Assembly: GCA_015143295.1 (NCBI GenBank)
Contig: CM026567.1
Location: forward strand, 14,960,416-15,024,415
Reading direction: 5' to 3'
DNA from: Tetracentron sinense
Lineage: Eukaryota > Streptophyta > Magnoliopsida > Trochodendrales > Trochodendraceae
DNA length: 64,000 nucleotides
Each line of letters starts with the position of its first letter. Position 1 is the stretch's first letter. Shown here piece after piece: positions 35,991-47,950 of the stretch. The position numbers and the translations under genes are program-made. Under the pieces are notes generated by a model. It did not search any database and was not told the origin of the DNA. It saw nothing but the letters and a program-made list of their open reading frames with translations.

Positions 35991-37330
35991 ACCCTACTGT
36001 TGACTGGGTCATAACTGTCAATAACTGACTGTCATCCACAAGAAGATCCCCAAATGAGATCTTCCTGATTTTGGGGATCCCGAGATAAAGATCCTCTCTT
36101 TTGAATCTCATGATGGGGTGCCACATAACACCCCAAAATGGTAAAAGGATAAGGACTTTGTCATTGATTCTATGAAAGGATGCAATCTGACATCCATTCT
36201 TTGGGGAGAAGATATGATCTCCCCTCCCTTTTTGAGAGGTATCAGGATTCCCCCAAAAGAGAAAACCTGGTACAAGAGTATTCTAAAAAAAAGATGACTC
36301 TATTTCCTCTAGGAGACTCCCAGATAAGGGAGACCGTGAGCTGACCTCCTCGAAGAGGAGAGTCAAAGTTTGACTTCCCCAAAATAAGGGAGTCAAAGAC
36401 AGAGACCCAAAAAGGACTCTCTAAAACCTATAAATATAGAGTTTTTCACAAGAAATTTAGATGAAGAAAAACAGAAGAAAACCCTAAGAAGAGAAAAAGA
36501 AAGGTCATTTCTCCTTGAAAACACAGCCAATAAAGAGCAAGCTAACCAAAGAAGAAGACTCTCTCGACATGGAGAATATCAGGTGAGCCTCTTAAAATGA
36601 CCACCCCTCTTCTCTCTTCCTTTCTAAATTTCAAGACCTCAAAGAGGCATCTGTAACGCCTACATGGGATCTAGGTAATCCATTTGAATAAATAATATAT
36701 TTTATTTAAATGTTTGTTCTTCTTTTATTTCTGCTTCTTAATCAGAGGTTCTTTCCTAAATTGTGAAGGTAATTAATAATCCGGGTTACTCGGATTGGAA
36801 GGATAGTCCCCCACATAAAATAATAAACTTCATACAACAATTGAGGTAATCTGACAGCAAGGTTCAAGATGTCAATCATCAAAAGATGCTTGAAATTTAC
36901 GTGTACAAATTTCTGTCACGCCTGGTGAGACATTTTTCTCCTCTCATCTTTGAAGAAGAATAAAAAAATGAATAACAAAAATAAGAAAGGTGAGTGATCT
37001 TTTCCTCCCTTTTCTTTTTCCATTTTGTGTAGGATAATTGAGATCCTCTACGAACATCGGGCCTACGTCTTGACTATCAACAAGAGGGTATACGTTCCTC
37101 CAATTCCGATTCCAACAACTTAACCCCTCCCTTGGGTTGAGGTGGCAGTGGCCACAATCATGAGGTCTCGGTCTACTGGTCAAACCCTCAATGAGGACAC
37201 TACTGTCCCCTCATGGAGCAACCTCCATCTCATCAACTCAGGGATGAAGAGAATGATATCTCATCCCGGAGGGTGCAACCCCAGGGATGCACTACTGACA
37301 TGGTGTTTCCCCAAGGATGCACCACAAACA
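35991..37330 (+). mobile_element. G0 LTR promoter, R/U5, leader and start of gag
   Basis: U3 continues with inverted words such as AGATCCCCAAA/TTTGGGGATC and AGTCAAAGTTTGACT. The TATA box TATAAATA is at 36429-36436. The LTR probably ends at about 36907 (ACGTGTACA), followed by TTTCTGTCACGCCTGGTGAG, which may be a decayed primer site. From 37142 the text MRSRSTGQTLNED begins a gag-like N-terminus, which is interrupted at 37331 by the CACTA element. Broken. Confidence 0.5.
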
Positions 37331-37344
37331 CACTACAAAATTCT

Positions 37345-37795
37345 TCATTTATAACGGCGGTTAAAACCTACCGTTACATTACAAATACCCGTCGATGATT
37401 ATCTTGTCGGGTATCATGTTGCGGCGGATATCAACGGCGATTTCAATGACCCGCCGTCTTATATCAACAAATGGCTGCGGTTATGAACCGCCGCAGTTCT
37501 GTTTTAAATATGGTTATTAAAATGGCCTATTGCGTCGTATATTGACCGCCGTTACATATAACTAATATGACAACGGTTAGACCCGCCATTCTTTAGAATT
37601 TATTTGACGGCATCTACGACCGCTGTCCTACATAAATTAGATGGCGGCGTCTACTACCACCGTTATGTATAACAATGGGACGACAGTTTAAACTGCCCAA
37701 ATATATTACGCCGGTTATGAACCGCAATCACAAAGTTATAATAAATTGAATTAATATTCAATATAACGGCAGGTATAACCGCCGCTAATTGTAAA
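37345..37795. repeat. CACTA subterminal repeats
   Basis: Short words such as AACGGCGGTT, ACCGCCGTTA, ACGGCGGG and GAACCGCCGC recur in both orientations over about 450 bp, next to the left terminus. Clustered inverted short words of this kind are the transposase-binding subterminal regions known in CACTA elements. Confidence 0.75.
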
Positions 37796-38226
37796 AAATA
37801 ATTAAAAAAAGAATTTATTTTAAAAAAAAATTCATTTTTGTCCCTATATTATTTGTACCTGTGAACAATATAAAAATCAATAAACACATATTGTACCTGT
37901 AAACAATAGATAATTCCAATTAAAAATAAAAAAATTCATATCAATCAATAAAAAAATGCCTCAAACATTTAATATTAAAATTATATATACATGCTCATAA
38001 GAAGTATCATAAAAAGCACACAGTCCCAAAGGAAATAAAATCAGAAAGTAGTCGCCTAGCTCCCTCCTGGCGATGGTCGGAAACCCGATAGGTGTATGCT
38101 GCCGGCTCCCTCCTACAAAAAAAAATAATATACAATTTACTAATAATTTTTTAGAAATAAAAAATTTTAGATTGTAATAATTAATAAATATGCAAACAAC
38201 CAAACTCATCTCAAAATATTAATAAA
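37796..38226. other. AT-rich CACTA interior
   Basis: No gene or repeat is recognised between the subterminal repeats and the satellite array. Confidence 0.5.
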
Positions 38227-41200
38227 TTTCTCAAGTATACTTTGGCCTAAACTTACCATCTTCCACCAAATCTAAACCAGAGGTTGGAATTCGATCCCAT
38301 TTCTTCTAGCGCATGTATTTCAATATATCCTAAGTGTTGAAGTTGGTTTCGAGGGAACCCGAGGCCGTTTGCCCGATTTGGGCACCGAGAAGACCGAAAT
38401 CCATGTTTCTCAAGTATACTTCAGCCTAAACCAATAAACGCCAACCAAATCCAAACCGAGGGTCGGATTTCGATGTCGTTTCTTCTAACGCGTGTATTTT
38501 AATATATCCTAAGTGTTGGAGTCAGTTTCAAGCAATTCCGAGGCCGTGTGCCTGATTTGGGCACCGAGAAGGCCGAAATCCATGTTTCTCAAGTATGCTT
38601 TGGCCAAAACCTATCACCTTTCACCAAATCCAAATTGGGGGTCGGATTTCGATCCCGTTTCTTCTAACGCGTGTATTTCAATATATCTTAAGTATTGGAG
38701 TTGGTTTCAAGCAATTCCGAGGCTGTGTGCCCGATTTGAGCACCGAGAAGGCTGAAATCCATGTTTCTCAAGTAAGCTTTGGCCTAAACCTACCACCTTC
38801 CACCAAATTCAAACCGGGGGTTGGATTCTGATCTCATTTCTTTTAGTGCGAGAATTTGAATATATCCTAAGTGTTGGAGTCGGTTTCAAGCGATTCCGAG
38901 GCCATGTGCCCGATTTGGGCATCGAGAAGGCCGAAATCCATGTTTCTCAAGTATGCTTTGGCCTAAACCTACCACCTTCTACTAAATCCAAACTGAGGGT
39001 CGGATTTCGATCCTGTTTATTCTAGCGTGAGTATTTGAATATATCCTAAGTGTTGGAGTCGGTTTCGAGCGATTCCGAGGCCGTGTGCCCGATTTGGGCA
39101 CCGAGAAGGCCGAAATCCATGTTTCTCAAGTATGCTTTGGCCTAAACCTACCACCTTCCATCAAATCCAAACTGGGGGTCGGATTTCGATCTCGTTTCTT
39201 CTAGCGCGTGTATTTCAATATATCCTAAGTGTTAGAGTTGGTATCGAGGGAATCCGAGACCGTTTGCCCGATTTGGGCATCGAGAAGGCCGAAATCCATG
39301 CATGTTTCTCAAGTATACTTCAGCCTAAACCAACAAACGCCCACCAAATCCAAAATGGGGGTCGGATTTCGATGTTATTTCTTCTAACGTGTGTATTTTA
39401 ATATATCCTAAGTGTTGGAGTCAATTTCGAGCGATTCCGATGCCGTATGCCCGATATGGGCACAGAGAAGGTTAAAATCCATGTTTTTCAAGTATGCTTT
39501 GGCCTAAACCTACCACCTTCCACCAAATCTAAACTGGGAGTCAAATTTTGATCTAATTTCTTCTAACGTGTGTATTTCAATATATCCTAAGTGTTGAAGT
39601 CGGTTTCAAGCGATTCCGAGGCCATGTGCCCGATTTGGGCACCGAGAATGCCAAAATCCATCTTTCTCAAGTATGCTTTGGCCTAAACCTATCACCTTCC
39701 ACTAAATCCAAATCAGGGGTCGGATTTCGATCACGTTTCTTCTATCGTGAGTATTTGAATATATCCTAAGTGCTGGAGTCGGTTTCGAGCGACTCTGAGG
39801 CCGTGTGCCTGATTTGAGCCCCGAGAAGGCCGAAATCCATGTTTCTCAAGTATGCTTTGGCTTAAACATACCACCTTCAACCAAATCCAAATCGGGAGTC
39901 GGATTTCGATCCCGTTTCTTCTAGCACGTGTATTTCAGTATATCTTAAGTGTTAGAGTTGGTGTCGAGGGAATCTGAGGTAGTTTGCCCGATTTGGATAC
40001 CAAGAATGCCGAAATCCATACATAAACCTCAAGTATACTTCGGCCTAAACCAACAAACGCCCATCAAATCCAAACCAGGGGTCGGATTTCAATGTTGTTT
40101 CCTCTAACGCTGGTATTTTAATATATCCTAAGTGTTGGAGTCAGTTTCGAGTGATTCCAAGACCGTAAGCCCGATTTGGGTACCGAGAAGGTCGAAATCC
40201 ATGTTTCTCAAATATGCTTTGGCTTAAACCTACCACCTTCCACCAAATCCAAATTGGGGGTCGATTTTCATTCCTGTTTCTTTTAACGCATGTATTTCAA
40301 TATATTCTAAGTGTTGGAGTCAGTTTCGAGCGATTCCGAGACTGTGTGCCCGATTTGGGCACCGAGAAGGCTGAAATCCATGTTTCTCAAGTATGCTTTG
40401 GCCTAAACCTACTACCTTCCACCAAATCCAAACCGAGGGGTCGGATTTTGAACCCATTTCTTCTAGTGCGTGTATTTTAATATATCCTAAGTGTTGGAGT
40501 CAGTTTCGATTGATTCCGAGGTTGTGTGCCCGATTTGGGCACCGAGAAGGCCGAAATCCATCTTTCTCAAGTATGCTTTGGCCTAAACCTAGCACTTTCC
40601 ACCAAATTCAAACCGGGGGTTGGATTTCGATCCCATTTTTTTTAACACGTGTATTTAAATATATCCTAAGATTTGGAGTCGGTTTCGAGTGATTCCGAGA
40701 CCGTGTGCTCGATTTAGGCAACGAGAAAGCCGAAATCCATGTTTTTGAAGTATGCTTTGGCCTAAACCTACCACCTTCCACCAAATCCAAACTGGAGGTC
40801 GGATTTTGATCATGTTTCTTCTAACGTATCTATTTTAATATATCCTAAGTGTTAGAGTTTGTGTTGAGGGAATCCGAGGCCGTTTGCCCGATTTAGGCAC
40901 CGAAAAGGCCGAAATTCAGGCATATTTCTCAAGTATACTTCGGCCTAAACCAACAAACGCCCAAAATCCAAACCGAGGGTCGAATTTTGATGTCATTTCT
41001 TCTAATGCATGTATTTTAATATATCCTAAGTGTTGGAGTTGGTTTCGAGCGATTCTGAGGCCGTGTGCCCGATTTGGGCAACTAGAAGGCCGAAATCCAT
41101 GTTTCTCAAGTATGCTTTGCCTAAACCAATCACCTTCCACCAAATCTAAACCGGGGATCGAATTTCGATCCCGTTTCTTCTAGCATGTGTATTTTAATAT

Positions 41201-41706
41201 ATCCTATGTGTTGGAGTTGGTTTCGAGCGATTACGAGGTCGTGTGCCCGATTTAGGTACCGAGAAGGCCGAAATCCATGTTTCTCAAGTATGCTTTGGCC
41301 TAAACCTACTACCTTCCACCAAATCCAAACCGGGGGTTGAATTTCGATTTTGTTTCTTCTAACACGTGTATTTGAATATATCCTAAGTGTTGGAGTCAGT
41401 TTTGAGCAATTTAGAGGTCGTGTGCCCGATTTGGGCACCAAGAAGGCCGAAATCCATGTTTCTCAAGTATGCTTTGGCTTAAACCTACCATCTTCCATCA
41501 AATCCAAACCGGGGGTCGGATTTCGATCCCGTTTCTTCTAGCGCATGTATTTGAATATATCCTAAGTGTTGGAGTCAATTTCGAGCGATTCTGAGGCCGT
41601 GTGCCCGATTTGGTCACCGAGAAGGCTAAAATCCATGTTTCTCAAGTTTGCTTTGGCCTAAACCTACCACCTTCCACCAAATCCAAACCGGGGATCGGAT
41701 TTCGAC
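38227..41706 (+). repeat. About 19 tandem monomers of a 180-bp satellite with higher-order pattern
   Basis: The word CATGTTTCTCAAGTATGC, or a close variant, starts monomers at about 38402, 38581, 38761, 38940, 39119, 39302, 39481, 39660, 39839, 40022, 40201, 40380, 40560, 40740, 40922, 41100, 41279, 41457 and 41636. Each monomer has TCGGATTTCGATC, ATTTCAATATATCCTAAGTG and GTGCCCGATTTGGGCACCGA-like text. A variant monomer (text AGCCTAAACCAACAAACGCC, preceded by CGAGGGAA and a CCGTTTGCCCG word) recurs at 38402, 39302, 40022 and 40922, that is every five, four and five monomers. No coding role is likely; open frames persist because 180 is a multiple of three. Confidence 0.95.
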
Positions 41707-42378
41707 AGTGTCTTTCCAGTAAAGCATGCAATCATTGGGGCAAGTATCGATTTTTTCATATTTAAGCTCCAAGTCAGACATCACTTTTTTTGTCTGAAAG
41801 TACGTATCTGGTAGTGTTGATCCCTCGGGGAGTACCTCCCTCAACAACTCAAGCAACAGGGTGAATGATGATTTACTCCATCCACTAAGACACTTAATGT
41901 GATAAAATCTTACGATGAAAGACAACTTCGTGTGATTCAAACATCCTGGATACAAAGCCTGTCTCGCATCCCTTACCAATTGGAAAAATTTATCCTCCTC
42001 AGGAGTGGGATCTTGACTACTGATGCCGGTTTCATCTCGATTTGGTACCCCAAACAAATCGTGCACCAGATCTTTTATCTTATTCTATCTGTCGTGCACG
42101 TCTGAATTTTGAGACACTTGGCCAACCGATGTGTGTTGTAATATGTCTTCCCTGTGATAAAACCAGATTTTATAAATAAGGTCGAATCCATAACAGATCT
42201 TATGGTCATACGATGTACCTCTCTCTTGATAAACCACATTGTTGCATTTCGGACATGGACATTTTATACCGCCATTGTTATCAGTCGCTCCACGAGCTAA
42301 TGCAAACTCTATAAACCCCTTCACCCCTTCTATGTATTCCCTTGACGTCCTATGCAACCCAAAACAAATCATATACAT
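41707..42378 (-). pseudogene. CACTA TNP2 transposase, N-terminal remnant
   Basis: From 42378 downwards the frame reads RTSREYIEGVKGFIEFALAR, then GGIKCPCPKCNN and YGFDLIYKIWFYHRED, the transposase-associated domain. It continues in the same frame with VHDLFGVPNRDETG, then FIVRFYHIKCLSGWS, TYFQTKKVMSDLELKYEKID and CPNDCMLYW, the start of the TNP2 domain. A single TAG at about 42085 interrupts the frame, between the DVHDR and NKIKDLVHD text. The domain stops after CMLYWKD, where the satellite begins. The catalytic part is therefore missing. TNP2 cuts and joins CACTA ends in intact elements. Confidence 0.88.
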
Positions 42379-42656
42379 GCATAGATACAGGAAATTTTAT
42401 CATTTCGAGTTTTGTCAAAACTTATGAAAAATAGTACTTTGACATTCTAATCCAACTTCAATTCATTAGGGATGAGATTAGATAGCTAAGTCCTTCTTCG
42501 TTAGTTATTCTAAGAAATAGCAAACGTTGATCATATCAGTCAATTGCAATAAAACAGTTGTCAAATAACTTCACCATCTACACAATATGTATGCATGCAT
42601 GCTTCTTATTGTTATCAGCTTCTCTTCTAACATGTGGGGTGTTCCTATCCCATTCA
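42379..42656. other. CACTA interior, no gene recognised
   Basis: Upstream of the transposase remnant on its coding strand. AT-rich, with no motif recognised. Confidence 0.4.
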
Positions 42657-42879
42657 GGAATGCATAATCTCCAATATTCAGTTGCTTAAGTACTTTGTTC
42701 CATTTTAAGGAAATTGCGGCAGTATTTCCCTATGGTTCTCCAAGCACACGACTTAGACTAGGTGCAAGCATGCCACATGGTCTAAATATTTACCCAGAGA
42801 ACAAGAGAAACAACTGTCAAAATTTTCATCAATCTAGACAAACAATGAGCAACTAAATATATTGGAGATTATGCATTCC
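42657..42879. repeat. Inverted repeat with a perfect 21-bp stem
   Basis: The 21 bases at 42657-42677 (centre ATGCATAATCTCC) are exactly reversed and complemented at 42859-42879. Inside, CAGTTGCTTA pairs partly with GAGCAACTA. The 180-base middle is not obviously structured. It could be a small MITE or a hairpin-forming transcript. Confidence 0.6.
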
Positions 42880-43384
42880 CAAACTGCCCAACCAGATAAT
42901 TCAAGAATCATATACAGACAAATACACTGTATCATAAACAAGACTGAAAAGTTGTTAACATGCATTTAGCCCCACAAGATAACTGAATGACATAGTTTAC
43001 AATTAATTCGTCCTAATATGTGATACAAGAAATGCACTTGTCACACAATGATTGTTGAACGGGAAATCTAAGCTTCAATGCATGGATGAGTATGAACCTA
43101 TGAACTTAAATTTCCATTTAGTCACTGATAATGTCTTAAATAGGATAATATGTACATTATCTACTCCAACATTGACATATAGCATAGAGATCAGAAGGAA
43201 ATATCATAGAACCACCCAAACATTTAATATAGACCACGGAGTTCAGTCATGTACTGTACAAAGTGTAGCAAAACAAGACTGTTAACAATTAAGTAAGCAC
43301 AAGATACATGTAATTGAGCTGCAAATCTTACTGGGCATATATACCATATATAAAACAAGAGATTAAGAAATCTCATTACTTGGG

Positions 43385-43613
43385 CAAGGTTAGATGGATA
43401 AATCTTAGTGTTAAGTCACTCTTAACCATTGTTCGTGGGTGTTAAAAGGGAACACGTGTCAGCTTGTAGAGCCTTTTAATTGTGGTTAAGCATAATTAGA
43501 CTAAGTTTTTTTTTCTAAAACCAAGGTTAGATGGATGACAACGCCCACCTTCACGAGATTCGAACTCGGAACCTCCCTCGTAATGAGACACACTACCATT
43601 GGGCTATTCCCAT
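43385..43613 (-). mobile_element. tRNA-derived SINE inside the CACTA element
   Basis: On the minus strand the head reads GGGAATAGCCCAATGGTAGT, with an A-box-like segment, followed by GGTTCCGAGTTCGAATCTCG, a good B box. The tail contains ACACGTGTTCCCTTTTAACA and AATGGTTAAGAG, shared with other SINE copies here. No cloverleaf is formed and no clear target duplication was found. Confidence 0.65.
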
Positions 43614-44284
43614 GGTGTGTAATTGTTTACGTATTTAATTGGCATAATCACGAGACAAGGGGACAATTGTACCCTAAAAAAATTATACTCTATTATTTAA
43701 TATGCCATACCTGTGGGGCAAAGAAAACAAGCCCAAGAACTTATAGTTGTTTGAAAACTCTACTCAAATATAATAAGCTCTTAAAAATAAACTCTAAAGT
43801 TTTATACCCGAAAAATAAGTTACTCCCGTGCTACTTATTTGTTTAGAGGTTTTTCCTTTACTTTTACATTTTCTAGAGGTCTAATAAGCCTATTATCAAA
43901 CATTCTAAAACCCAAATAAGCTCTTATTATTTAGAGTTACCAAACACCACCTTATGGACATCTATACTATATACTATAGAAATATGATGCCTAGGTAGCA
44001 TCCTCTTTGATCTCCATTTTAAGATTTGTGATGCCATATCATCACATAGTGAGAGCCATAAATACCATTTCTTAACTTCCCATTTTCTCTCCCCATTATT
44101 TCTAATTTTTTCCCATTTTCACAATTGGTTGGAAGATTACATTAGATACATATAGAGTTCATGATTCTCCGGTTAATGTATTTTTCGTTTCATATCTCAT
44201 TAGTTGTGATGATTTTCCTTCCTTATCTTGCACATGCATACAAACACACATATCTTAAAATATATGAACATACATGATTGATTT

Positions 44285-44505
44285 GGGTTAAAAGGGACAC
44301 GTGTTGGCCGATAAGTTCTTTTGAACTCTCCCCAAATCCAATCACAATTGGCTGTCATTCAATCTCTAGGATTAGGAATGAGAGTAGGTGCCGCAAAACT
44401 TTGAATTTTTTTTTTTGAGTTGAGATCATATTCAATCACGATTGAACTTTCCCCGAGTTCAATTACACCCACAGGTTCAACAATCTAACCTTTGTTTTTA
44501 GAGAA
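44285..44505. mobile_element. Two SINE tail fragments in inverted arrangement
   Basis: At 44285-44385 the minus strand carries the GAGAGTTCAA/AACACGTGTCCCTTTTAACC tail. At 44425-44495 the plus strand carries CAATCACGATTGAACTTTCC with CACCCACAGGTTCAAC. The same inverted pairing of tails occurs at 19550-20141. Confidence 0.5.
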
Positions 44506-45521
44506 AAAAAAAATTAACCCTAATGGTTTAAAGTTCTTAACTAGAATGAAAACGAGGTTATGTGAGTGTTACTGTCTGAATTCAATCACAATTGGATAGG
44601 ATCGGGACTCATAATTTCTTATACTAAATTATTTAAGTATTTTTTTTCACAATCTAGGGTTAGGGGTTAGTATATGTAGCAAAGTGTGGAGAAATCTCAA
44701 TAAGAAAAATTTTCAATAATCAGATTGGCAGCACATCCTTTCCCAGAAAATCATAGATTAGTATGCCCTATATATATCCAACTAAAGCAACAAAACGAAT
44801 TCAAACCATCAAAAATTCAAGTAATATAACAAACAAAAAGAGACAATTAAAAATAAGATTCATGTTTTGTCATGTAAGTAAAATATACTGATATACAAAC
44901 CAAACAAGAATTCCAACAAACAAGAATCCATATACTGATATAAAAACCCAAAGAAAACAGTAAACGCCTCAAGGTTAAAGGTTAACACATTTCTCACTCA
45001 TCCAATCCCAAAATCTGTTCAATTTAATGTCTTGGCAAGAAAATCAACAAACGAGCAGCACCTATTTCCATCTCCCATAATCATGAGTTATTCTATGAAT
45101 CAAAAAAAAAAAAACAGCATCAAGAGACTTACCTGTGCGAGTAGGGACTACTGCTGGTGTGTTTAAGCAACGAGAATAGATCGGTGCCTGGAGCATCAAC
45201 AGTATAAGGGAAAAAAAAAGGGATTACCGGTGCTATCAAAAGCTCTCACATGAAAAATATAGCAAGAAATAAAAAAAAATTCAGATTTTTTATAACCAGA
45301 GTGTGGCCGGAGGTGGAGGGGTGGAGCTACCATCGACTGTTCGTGGAGCTACCGTCGACTGTCCGTGGAGCTGTCGGAGGTGGGAGAGAGAAAGATAAAA
45401 TTTAAAAAATGGCTTGCATGTCGGTTTCGAGGGATTACCTGAGCATGGAGAGGGGATAACAGTTCGCCGCTACAAGCCATTATTTTTGTAGTGACAGGGT
45501 GTACCTAAAAGGATGCGTCAC

Positions 45522-47950
45522 TGTCGTAACCCAAAATACCCCCTGGGAGTTAGAGATACTTTGGCTCGAGATGTGTCATAACTGATACCAAACCATCTTG
45601 TAATAATACTTAAGGCATGACATAATAGAATCTTAAATAATGCGGAAGCTTAAATCATAGTGCGGAAACGTAACCCAAAAATTTCTTTCTATGTATATCA
45701 ACTGTATTCCAAGTTTGAACATACATAACTAAAAATAAAGGTGGACATGCCCACCTCTCAAAATTACAAAATGACCTCTCACTATCACTCCACTCAGCAA
45801 TATTCTAGATATGGCCACATGTCTAGGTCTCACTCCTCTTGTGGCTACAACGAGATAGGCGGATCCCTTTCTTTTACATATTCCTCTTCAACCCATGGCA
45901 CCAGGTTGTGGGTGTCGAACGAACCTACCGACATGAAATGTACGGCTGAGCTTGGAATATTAAACTAGTACAAGCTAATAGCTAACAATATTATAACAAA
46001 CATAATACCACATACCCATCATACAAGAACACAATTCACAAAATGCATGCTTAAAACCCGTCATAGAAAACCTTTCATAAAACTTATTCTTTTTATGGAA
46101 AACAAACCATCTTATGCATGCTTATGAGTTTTTATGAATGGTTGTGAGCCTCGTGGTTTCTTATGAGTTCTTGTGAGCTTATGAGTTCTTATAACCTTTC
46201 TTGTGAGCTTATGAGCTTTCTTGTGAGCTTGTGAGCTTATGATCCGTAGAGACATATACAAGATCTTAGACTTGTGAGATTCTTACGAATTCTTGAAAAG
46301 CCTTGAGAGATTTATGATCCGTGGAGTTTATGCAAGATCTTAGACTTGATCCTTGTGAGCATGAGTTAACCGATCTTAGAATACCAACCCAAAGTTTGGC
46401 TTTGTCAATGCTTATGTTTTTTTCTTATGAATTGCCTTGAAAATCTTCCTTATGATTCTTGAAATACATGCTTATGATAAAATTTCGATTCATGCAAGTA
46501 TGCGTGTTCTTGCTTGACAATTAGTGGCAATCATAATGATATATAACAATTAAAAGAACATGGTATCGTATTTCAAACATTTCTTGAACTAGGCAAGCTT
46601 TAAAGTAAACATATAAAGTATTTCACTTAACATTTGTCAATTGAGGAAAAACTCCCTAAATCATTTTTTCATTTTCTTAACTTAGTCCTCATTCATGCAT
46701 TTCATCATACACGTGGTGTTCAACACTTTCTTAGGTCTATTAACATATGGTTTCATATTCACATTTCATCAAACATCATAGGTGTATTCGTTATTGGTAC
46801 AATGCCCATCCATCTTTTCCATCACACAACATCATCACATCCTACTTGGCATCCATTCGCCTTAACCTCCATACATTCACCCCACATCCATTACATTTCC
46901 TTTAATCTTATTCTTTTAGGTTATGTGATTAACTTCATGAAAAGAACTCAAAATATAGGGTAATAGTAGGATAACTATAACAAAGTACTAACCTTGAGTA
47001 TAAACTCTTAATCTTGAAGAAAAACCCCCTTGATTTAAATCCCAACTTGGTGGAGTAAGATCCCAAAAAGATGATCCAAGCTTTAATGGGGGAGATCCAA
47101 CCTTGATCTTGATCTCCAATCTCTTCAATCTAAACCCTCTTGAAAAATCCCTAAATCTTTCCATCTTTCTCTTCTCCTATCTCTCTCTTAGCTTTTAGGT
47201 TAACCAAAACCCCCAAATGGCTTCCTATTTATAGGCCCAAGGGTTAAAACCCTTGATTTCGCGACTTTAAATAAAAAATTCCGCAATGACAATTGATCGT
47301 TGGCTTGGGGGCAATCGATCGTCAGCTTGGGGATGATCGATCGTCCAAGTTTCAGTGAGCTACCCAGATTCTGGGTTCCGGGCGATCGATCATCAGTTTG
47401 GGGATAATTGATCGTCCAAACCTCAGTGAGCTGTCCGAATATTTGTTGTTTGGTATTTCAACCATAACTTTTGACTCACTCATCGGATTTTGACGATTTA
47501 ACTTGCGTTGGACTCTTCATATAAAGAGAAACAACTTTGATTTTTTATAAAAATCTTAATTTTGAGTTTTTAATTACCTAATTAAGCTCTAAAGCTGACT
47601 GGTCCGAAAATGGGTTTTAGCAACCTATATTTGCAGCAGATCCGATTTTGGAAATCGGATGTTTGACGTAACCCCGACTCAAAATCTAGAAAAGTGATCA
47701 ACATGAACCTTGAAGAGGGTTCCAATACCTTTCCAAAAATTTAAGAATCACTCGATTCTGATCAGCGGTGAGAGAACTAGATCTATTCAAAGTGGAGGGT
47801 ATACTAAGGCATAACCCTTGTTAATACTTAAGAGTATTCTATACTCATACTTTCTTCATTCCAAACACCCATATACTAAAATATATTCTTAAAATCTTTA
47901 ATACGTGATATCTTTCATCATACTAGGCCATCAAGATCCGGGATTCTACA
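45522..47950 (-). mobile_element. Solo LTR, family 2 relative
   Basis: On the minus strand it runs from TGTAGAATCCCGGATC to GGGTATTTTGGGTTACGACA, with identical GTCAC repeats at 45517-45521 and 47951-47955. The palindrome cluster, with several CGATCGATCRTC copies, is at 47285-47430 and the TATA box (minus TATAAATA) at 47226-47233. The 3' half is full of CTTGTGAGCTTATGAG words (46140-46350), the counterpart of the TCACAAG words in the LTR at 24084. There is no coding sequence. Confidence 0.88.

Larger units (their letters stand above)
37331..45493 (-). mobile_element. CACTA (En/Spm) DNA transposon with satellite array
   Basis: The ends are CACTACAAAATTC at the left and ATTTTTGTAGTG at the right, that is CACTACAAAAAT when reversed, with a 3-bp target repeat ACA at 37328-37330 and 45494-45496. 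The transposase remnant is on the minus strand, so the element's 5' end is at 45493. The left subterminal region is rich in AACGGCGGTT words. A 3.5-kb satellite array (38227-41706) occupies the place where the rest of the TNP2 gene should be. At 8.2 kb it is within the normal CACTA size range but it cannot encode a complete transposase. Confidence 0.92.
42880..45493. other. CACTA right part with SINE insertions
   Basis: No coding gene is recognised. It holds the SINE at 43385-43613, the SINE tails at 44285-44505, and near 45310-45385 two copies of GTGGAGCTACCRTCGACTG-like text close to the right terminus. The rest is AT-rich. Confidence 0.5.

Noticed and set aside
38513-41541. Several open frames of 60-100 residues across the satellite array
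   Set aside because: They arise because the monomer length is close to a multiple of three. They are on both strands and change with each monomer variant.
38227-41706. CRISPR-like array
   Set aside because: Whole 180-bp monomers are tandem without distinct spacers, and the setting is a plant transposon.
43585-43613. tRNA gene on the minus strand
   Set aside because: The A and B boxes are present but no cloverleaf forms, and the downstream tail is shared with other SINE copies.
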